Assembly (NCBI GenBank): GCA_022823465.1
Contig: JAJEHX010000035.1
Span: 1-64,000, forward strand
Source: Candidatus Latescibacterota bacterium
GTDB lineage: Bacteria; JAAXHH01
DNA: 64,000 nucleotides
Direction: 5' to 3'
Position 1 is the first letter of the stretch, and each line of letters starts with the position of its first letter. The notes below the pieces were generated by a model. That model was not told where the DNA came from, did not search any database, and saw only the letters and a program-made list of their open reading frames with translations. Below, in pieces: positions 58,832-64,000 of this stretch. A program made the translations under genes and the position numbers.

Positions 58832-59374
58832 TCAGCCGCCGGCCCGTTCCGCGAAACCATCGGCAGCCATGTTGGCCGACTCGAGCAGCATTTTGATGTC
58901 GTGCCACTTCTCGGCCGCCTTAAGGTCGTTCAACTGCACCGTTAGCGAGTCGGCGAATGCCGAGGCTTCCTGGGCAAGCGTGCGGGCGGCGCTGCCGCGG
59001 CCCTGCTCGATACTGCCTGAAATCTCACTCCAGCGTTCGAGGAAAGCCGGCAGGGCTTCGTCGACCTCGCGCTTGGTCAGCTCCTTCTGGACCAGCATCT
59101 CCTGATTGGCCGTCTCGACGAGCGCTATGGTATTCTCGGCGGCGGCTTTCGCGTCGCCGTAGTCCCCGGCAGTCATGTGACCCCGGGCTGTTTCGAGTTC
59201 GGCGGCTGCGGCTTCGTATTCGGCCGGGGCGTACTTGTCGACCTCGGCATCCATCGCATCGGAAACAGCCTGTTCTGCCGCGGACATGGCCTCATCGGGC
59301 GGTCCCGCGCATGCGGCGACCATCAAAAGGCATGAGACGATGCTCAGACAACTCAGGGCGGCCTGCTTGGACAT
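58832..59374 (-). CDS. DUF4398-like helical lipoprotein
   Basis: Encodes 180 aa with a strong AGGAGG site. A signal peptide ends in the lipobox VAAC (Cys22). The mature part is almost all amphipathic helix, including YAPAEYEAAAAELETARGHM and GDYGDAKAAAENTIAL, the DUF4398 pattern that precedes OmpA domains in other proteins; no OmpA domain follows here. It is probably a periplasmic-side coiled-coil anchor. A single-gene transcript, closed by the terminator at 58762. Confidence 0.75.
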   Translation of the reverse strand: MSKQAALSCLSIVSCLLMVAACAGPPDEAMSAAEQAVSDAMDAEVDKYAPAEYEAAAAELETARGHMTAGDYGDAKAAAENTIALVETANQEMLVQKELTKREVDEALPAFLERWSEISGSIEQGRGSAARTLAQEASAFADSLTVQLNDLKAAEKWHDIKMLLESANMAADGFAERAGG

Positions 59375-59607
59375 GATAAAACCTCCTGAAAAATCGGAAA
59401 ATGACGAGTTCAGTTCGTTTAAATCTGTACCGTATCAAAGGAAGGCGATTTTCTAGCAATGTATACCAGATATAATAGAGTGGTTCGAACGGGTGTCCAG
59501 TAAAAAACGAGTCTGACAAAAATCCCGGTCGGCGAGGGTGATACGGCCGGAAGAAGAATCGCGCTGGAGTTGTCTCGCGGCGAGGGTGCCCGGGACTTTG
59601 ATTCCGC

Positions 59608-59636
59608 TTGACATTCCGGCGTCCCCGCTTTACTGT
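59608..59636 (+). promoter_or_regulatory. Promoter of purC-mfd
   Basis: Perfect TTGACA (59608-59613), 17 bp, TACTGT (59631-59636), giving a leader of about 80 nt to purC. In the 347-bp gap 59375-59721 I see only this and, on the minus strand, AT-rich boxes near 59470 (TATACA) that may serve the lipoprotein gene. No PurR-like palindrome or purine riboswitch was found. Confidence 0.6.
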
Positions 59637-59721
59637 GAAGGACTCGAATCGGGAGCGGTTCAGCCGTCACGGCCGTACCGTACCACAGCCCGGCCAGTCA
59701 CCGAAAGGACCACCGCGACGC

Positions 59722-60681
59722 ATGGTCTCTGAAGACGTCCTCAGGAAGCAGTTGGATTACGTTCTGCATGATACCAGCTTCGACCTGGGCGAGAAGTACG
59801 AGGGCAAGGTCAGGGACAACTACCGGCTCAACGGGAAGCGGATCATCGTGACCACCGATCGCATTTCCGCCTTCGACCGGGTGCTGTGCGCGCTGCCCTT
59901 CAAGGGCCAGGTCGTCAACCAGACCGCGGCTTTCTGGTTCGACCGGACCCGCCATATCATCGACAATCACCTCATCGACGTCCCCGATCCGAACGTGCTT
60001 CTCGCCAGGCAGTGCAGAATGATACCGGTCGAAATGGTCGTCCGGGGTTACCTGACCGGCGTGACCACGACGTCGGCCTGGTACCACTATGAACGCGGGC
60101 ATCGCGAGTTCTGCGGCCATGTGCTGCCGGAAGGCATGATAAAAAACCAGGCATTCGACCGGCCCATCATCACCCCGTCGACCAAGCCGGAGCAGGGCAG
60201 CCACGACGAGTCCGTCTCCGCGGACGAGATACTGCGAAGCGGCCTGGTGGAAGAAGGGGTGTACCGCGAGATGGAAAGGGCTGCCCTGGCCCTCTTCGAG
60301 TTCGGAACCGAACTGGCGGCCGCACAGAACCTCATCCTGGTAGATACCAAGTATGAATTCGGAATCGTCGACGACCGTGTCGTGCTGATCGACGAGATCC
60401 ATACGCCCGACTCCTCCAGGTTCTGGATCAGAAACACATACGAGGATCGTTTCGGGCGTGGTGAGGAACCGGACAAGCTGGACAAGGAATATGTTCGTGA
60501 ATGGCTTGCGGACCGCGGCTTTCGCGGAGAAGGCCCCATTCCGGATATCCCGGACGACGTCAGGATCGAAGCCGCGCGCCGTTACATTACAGCCTACGAG
60601 ATGATCACCGCCCGGTCTTTCGAAGCCCGGAACGAGGACGTGTTGCAGCGGATCACCCACCGGCTGCGGAACCCCATGTAG
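59722..60681 (+). CDS. purC: SAICAR synthetase
   Basis: Encodes 319 aa from ATG 59722. It joins aspartate to CAIR in purine synthesis. GKVRDNYRLNGKRIIVTTDRISAFD-type nucleotide-binding start, VVRGYLTG, the SAICAR motif ITPSTKPEQGSHDE, and VDTKYEFG with IDEIHTPDSSRFW are present. Length fits the long (eukaryote-like/FCB) form. The mfd gene starts 15 bp downstream and probably shares its transcript. Confidence 0.94.
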   Translation: MVSEDVLRKQLDYVLHDTSFDLGEKYEGKVRDNYRLNGKRIIVTTDRISAFDRVLCALPFKGQVVNQTAAFWFDRTRHIIDNHLIDVPDPNVLLARQCRMIPVEMVVRGYLTGVTTTSAWYHYERGHREFCGHVLPEGMIKNQAFDRPIITPSTKPEQGSHDESVSADEILRSGLVEEGVYREMERAALALFEFGTELAAAQNLILVDTKYEFGIVDDRVVLIDEIHTPDSSRFWIRNTYEDRFGRGEEPDKLDKEYVREWLADRGFRGEGPIPDIPDDVRIEAARRYITAYEMITARSFEARNEDVLQRITHRLRNPM

Positions 60682-60696
60682 CCGAACCGCTCTCGT

Positions 60697-63600
60697 ATGC
60701 GCCTGCCAAACCTCCTGGACATCTCTGAAGCATCCCCCGTCGTAAAGCGTTATCTCGCGTTGACCGCCGATGCCGTCTGTTCCGCGCGGGTGGCGGGACT
60801 TGCCGGTTCGTCGCGGTCCCTGCTGCTCGCGCACGCGCACCGGAAGCGGGGCGGCGCGACGCTGGTTATCGTGGAGGACACGGCCACCGCCGAGGAGATG
60901 TTCGAGGATGTTTCCAGTCTGCTGGATCCCGCGGGCGTGGCGTTGTTTCCTCCCTGGGAAGTGCTGCCCTACGACCAGGTGTCTCCGCCCGGCGACTTGT
61001 CGGGGCGGCGCCTGGACGCCCTGCACGGCCTGATGAAGAACAGGCCGCTGTTCGTCGTGGCGACGGTCAGGGCCGTCATGCAGCGCACCATGCCTCCGGC
61101 CGTACTCCAGGGCGCCGTTCTGCAGGTCTCCTCAGGCTCGGTCATTTCCCTGCGCGAACTCACCGAGCGGTCCGACCGGCTGGGCTACGAACGGACGGAC
61201 ATGGTTCAGGCGCCGGGCCACTACAGCGTGCGGGGCGGCATTGTGGACGTCTATCCCCACGGGTTGGACCAGCCGTGCAGAATCGAGTTCTTCGGCGACG
61301 AAGTGGAATCCATCCGGCTTTTTGATATCTACTCCCAGCGGTCGTCGGAGCAGATCCGCGAACTGACGGTGCTCCCGAACAGGGAAATGATCGACGATCC
61401 CGAAAAGCGCGACGAAGTCGTCCGGCGGGTCGGCCGGTCGGGCGAATCGCTGTCGATCGATGCGTCCGAGCTGATTTCTCACATCGAGGACGGCGGCCTG
61501 TTCGAAGGAAGCGAACGCTACCTGCCCTGGTTCCATCCCTCCGCTGCCACCGTCATGAATTACCTGCCGGACAACACGCTGATCGTCCGGTGCGAACCCG
61601 ATGAACTGGCGCGGGAAGCGGAATCGTTCGCCGAGGAATACGAAAACACCCACCATCGCAGAACGGAGGCTGGGGACCTGGTACCCGGGCCCGGCGAAGC
61701 GATCGCGGGCTGGCGCGACATAACGGCGGAGTCTGCATACTACGGCACGATGGACATGGTGCGCGGCGCGCGGGCGGCCGATGGGTGGCTCGCCATGGGA
61801 ACCGAGGCATCCGGCGTATACCAGGGCGCGATGGACGTACTGAAGTCCCGCCTGGAGGAATGGAAAGCGGACGAGGCCCGGATCGTGGTGGTTTGCGATA
61901 ACGAAGGGCAGGCGGAAAGACTACAGGAGATCCTGGGCACGGACGCTGAGGAGATCGAAATGGCGGTCGGCGCGATGCACGCCGGGTTCATTCTGCCCGA
62001 CCTTCCCCTGGTCGTGCTGACCGACGCGGAGATCTTCAACCGGTACCGGCGACGCCGGAGGAAGGCCTTCAAGGAAGGCGTGGTGATCGAGGATTTCACC
62101 AGCCTGAAGGAAGGAGACTACGTCGTCCATATCGACCACGGCATCGGCCGGTACGTGGGATTGAAGCGCATTGCCGTGGACGACAGGGAGCGGGACTGCC
62201 TGACGCTGATCTACGCCGGAGACGACCGGGTATTCATCCCCATCGAGCAGTTGCACCGGGTGCAGAAGTACATCGGTTCCGATGGCGAAGTGCCCGCGTT
62301 GTCGAAGTTGGGCGGAAGGGCCTGGGAGCAGGCCAAGAAGCGCACGCGAAAGGCCGTCCGGGATATTGCCGAGGACCTCGTCAAACTCTATGCGGCCCGG
62401 CAGGCCAGTCCGGGATTCGCGTTCTCGGTCGACTCCCCCTGGCAGCGGGAAATGGAAGATTCCTTCATCTACGAGGATACGCCGGACCAGGAGCAGGCTT
62501 CCTCGGACGTGAAATCGGACATGGAAAAAGCGGTACCCATGGACCGGCTGATCTGCGGAGACGTCGGGTACGGGAAGACGGAAGTGGCGATTCGCGCCGC
62601 TTTCAAGGCGGTGCTGGACGGGAAACAGGTGGCGATACTGGCTCCGACCACCATCCTGGTGCAACAGCACATGACCACCTTCTCCGAGCGGCTCGCGGAC
62701 TACCCCGTAGACATCCGCATGCTGAGCCGCTTCGTCCCGCCCCGTGAGCAGAAAGCCGTCGTCGCCGGCCTTCAGAGCGGCGAGGTGGATATCGTCATAG
62801 GCACGCACCGTCTCATATCCGGCGACATCGAATTTCACGACATGGGCCTGCTCGTGGTCGATGAAGAGCAGCGATTCGGCGTCGCCCACAAGGAACGGCT
62901 CAAGCAGTTGAAGACCACCGTGGACGTCATGACCATGACCGCGACGCCCATTCCGCGGACGCTTCACATGTCCCTGGTCTCCGCGCGGGACATGTCCCTC
63001 ATCACCACGCCGCCCAGGGACCGGCTGCCGGTGCATACCGAGGTAGTGCGTTTCAACGAGGAAGTGATCTGCGAGGCGATCAGGCGGGAGGTGGACCGTG
63101 GGGGGCAGGTCTTTTTCGTCCATAACCGGGTACAGTCCATCGAGGCGGTCGCCGAATTCCTGCGGCGCCTCCTGCCCCAGGTCTCTTTCGTCGTGGGCCA
63201 CGGGCAGATGCAGGAGCGGGAGCTGGAACGGGTGATGGTCGATTTCCTGGATCACAAGTACGACTGCCTCGTGTCCACGATGATCATCGAATCCGGGCTG
63301 GACATCCCCAACGTGAACACCATCCTGGTCAATCGCGCGGACCGTTTCGGGCTCGCCCAGCTGTATCAGCTCCGGGGCCGCGTGGGCAGGTCCAATCACC
63401 GGGCCTACGCGTACCTGATGGTCCCCGCCGCCGGTACGGTTACCCCCGACGCCCGCAAGCGGCTGGCCGTGATCTCGGAGTATACAGCGCTCGGATCGGG
63501 GTTCCATATCGCCATGCGGGACCTGGAGATCCGGGGCGCCGGCAACCTGCTGGGTACGGAGCAGCACGGTTTCATATCCGCCATAGGATTCGATCTGTAC

Positions 63601-64000
63601 TGCCGGCTGTTGAAGGAGGCGATGCAGGATCTGAAGGGCGAGACGCGCGAACAGACCGACGAGGCCGATATCGACCTGCGGGTGGGCGCTTTCATCCCCG
63701 ACGACTATATCGCGGACCGAAAGCTCAAGGTCGGTTTCTACCAGCGGCTTTCGCGGGTGGAAGACGAACAGGACATCATCTCGTTGCGCGAGGAGATGAA
63801 GGACCGGTTCGGCCGGCTACCCGATCCGGTGCACATTCTTTTCGACCTGGTTTCTATTCGGCGGATCGCGGCTGAAATCGGATTGAAGCAACTCATGGTC
63901 CGCGGGAATCAAATGACCGTGACCTACCGGAACGGTCTCTATCCATCGAAGGACAGGATCGCGCGCGTAACGGACGATCCCGCGCTGGACATCGAGTTTC
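60697..64000 (+). CDS. mfd: Transcription-repair coupling factor, 3' end outside window
   Basis: About 1,101 codons are visible from ATG 60697 and the frame is still open at the edge, close to full length for Mfd (about 1,150). The UvrB-like module (FPPWEVLPYDQVSPP), the RNA-polymerase-interacting domain with YVVHIDHGIGRYVG (near residue 475), Walker A GDVGYGKTE (near 620), DEEQ (near 722), TATPIPRTLHMSL and QLRGRVGRS are in order. It displaces stalled polymerase and recruits UvrA. The C-terminal UvrA-regulating domain is cut off. Confidence 0.95.
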   Translation, partial: MRLPNLLDISEASPVVKRYLALTADAVCSARVAGLAGSSRSLLLAHAHRKRGGATLVIVEDTATAEEMFEDVSSLLDPAGVALFPPWEVLPYDQVSPPGDLSGRRLDALHGLMKNRPLFVVATVRAVMQRTMPPAVLQGAVLQVSSGSVISLRELTERSDRLGYERTDMVQAPGHYSVRGGIVDVYPHGLDQPCRIEFFGDEVESIRLFDIYSQRSSEQIRELTVLPNREMIDDPEKRDEVVRRVGRSGESLSIDASELISHIEDGGLFEGSERYLPWFHPSAATVMNYLPDNTLIVRCEPDELAREAESFAEEYENTHHRRTEAGDLVPGPGEAIAGWRDITAESAYYGTMDMVRGARAADGWLAMGTEASGVYQGAMDVLKSRLEEWKADEARIVVVCDNEGQAERLQEILGTDAEEIEMAVGAMHAGFILPDLPLVVLTDAEIFNRYRRRRRKAFKEGVVIEDFTSLKEGDYVVHIDHGIGRYVGLKRIAVDDRERDCLTLIYAGDDRVFIPIEQLHRVQKYIGSDGEVPALSKLGGRAWEQAKKRTRKAVRDIAEDLVKLYAARQASPGFAFSVDSPWQREMEDSFIYEDTPDQEQASSDVKSDMEKAVPMDRLICGDVGYGKTEVAIRAAFKAVLDGKQVAILAPTTILVQQHMTTFSERLADYPVDIRMLSRFVPPREQKAVVAGLQSGEVDIVIGTHRLISGDIEFHDMGLLVVDEEQRFGVAHKERLKQLKTTVDVMTMTATPIPRTLHMSLVSARDMSLITTPPRDRLPVHTEVVRFNEEVICEAIRREVDRGGQVFFVHNRVQSIEAVAEFLRRLLPQVSFVVGHGQMQERELERVMVDFLDHKYDCLVSTMIIESGLDIPNVNTILVNRADRFGLAQLYQLRGRVGRSNHRAYAYLMVPAAGTVTPDARKRLAVISEYTALGSGFHIAMRDLEIRGAGNLLGTEQHGFISAIGFDLYCRLLKEAMQDLKGETREQTDEADIDLRVGAFIPDDYIADRKLKVGFYQRLSRVEDEQDIISLREEMKDRFGRLPDPVHILFDLVSIRRIAAEIGLKQLMVRGNQMTVTYRNGLYPSKDRIARVTDDPALDIEF

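Noticed and set aside
61921-63567. 548-aa open frame on the minus strand opposite mfd
   Set aside because: Mirrors the mfd reading frame in GC-rich DNA; no ribosome site or family motif, and mfd is certain.

Overview
The window is GC-rich, gene-dense bacterial chromosome with about 63 protein genes. I see no rRNA, tRNA, CRISPR array, transposase or phage gene. The mixture suggests an uncultured, environmental, double-membrane bacterium of the FCB/Latescibacterota-Poribacteria type. The grounds are a TonB-dependent receptor with a carboxypeptidase-like N-domain beside a DUF4249-type lipoprotein, a secreted protease ending in a FlgD/type-IX-like sorting domain, DUF2851, and many phytanoyl-CoA dioxygenase, Gfo/Idh/MocA and sugar-isomerase genes. 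That placement is an inference, not a phylogeny.

Layout: 1-2.7 kb holds the end of a leishmanolysin-like protease, a small anchored protein, a TauE/SafE permease and an NrtR-type regulator with an eroded Nudix box. 2.7-5.5 kb is korAB (2-oxoacid:ferredoxin oxidoreductase), read leftward from a strong promoter. Facing it is a promoter, an imperfect hairpin and a strong terminator that look like a small RNA gene. 5.9-8 kb has an orphan gene and two Fe(II)/2-oxoglutarate dioxygenases; 8-13 kb has a MurT-like ligase without GatD, two VOC proteins, a Tat-exported class V aminotransferase and an enolase-superfamily dehydratase. 14-22 kb is a carbohydrate/amine catabolic block: a ThuA-Gfo/Idh/MocA fusion, aldo/keto reductase, sugar isomerase, DapA-family lyase, Gfo/Idh/MocA dehydrogenase, a c-di-AMP-receptor-type PII-like protein and a class III aminotransferase.

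22-30 kb holds a polysaccharide deacetylase, miaA, a secreted HExxH protease, a TlpA-like lipoprotein and a thiO-thiS-thiG-thiE operon under a complete TPP riboswitch whose anti-terminator and terminator can both be read. 30-38 kb is envelope and stress related: a VWA membrane protein, TolC-type channel, an ECF sigma / zinc anti-sigma / RseB-like set, and an HU-domain-TPR fusion. 38-42 kb has a DUF6807 protein divergent from the TonB receptor/lipoprotein pair. 41.7-47.6 kb is a tightly coupled dinG, mqnP-like, ubiE, ubiX, nth run. 47.7-59.4 kb contains a second DapA-family lyase, an HTH protein with an acidic tail, DUF2851 and a small partner, plsC, a HAD phosphatase, a Cache-like lipoprotein, a large uncharacterised protein, a GH5-like hydrolase, rdgB, rph, ptsN and a DUF4398-like lipoprotein. 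The window ends with purC and mfd, which runs off the edge.

One pattern crosses the whole window. Short tandem duplications (11-35 bp period, 2-4 copies) sit at or just after stop codons in several places, and 9- and 15-bp in-frame repeats occur inside genes. The most unusual single items are the HU-TPR fusion, the candidate small RNA, the lone MurT-like ligase, the ThuA-dehydrogenase fusion and the post-stop duplications. I did not find a defence system or other obviously new multigene machine.
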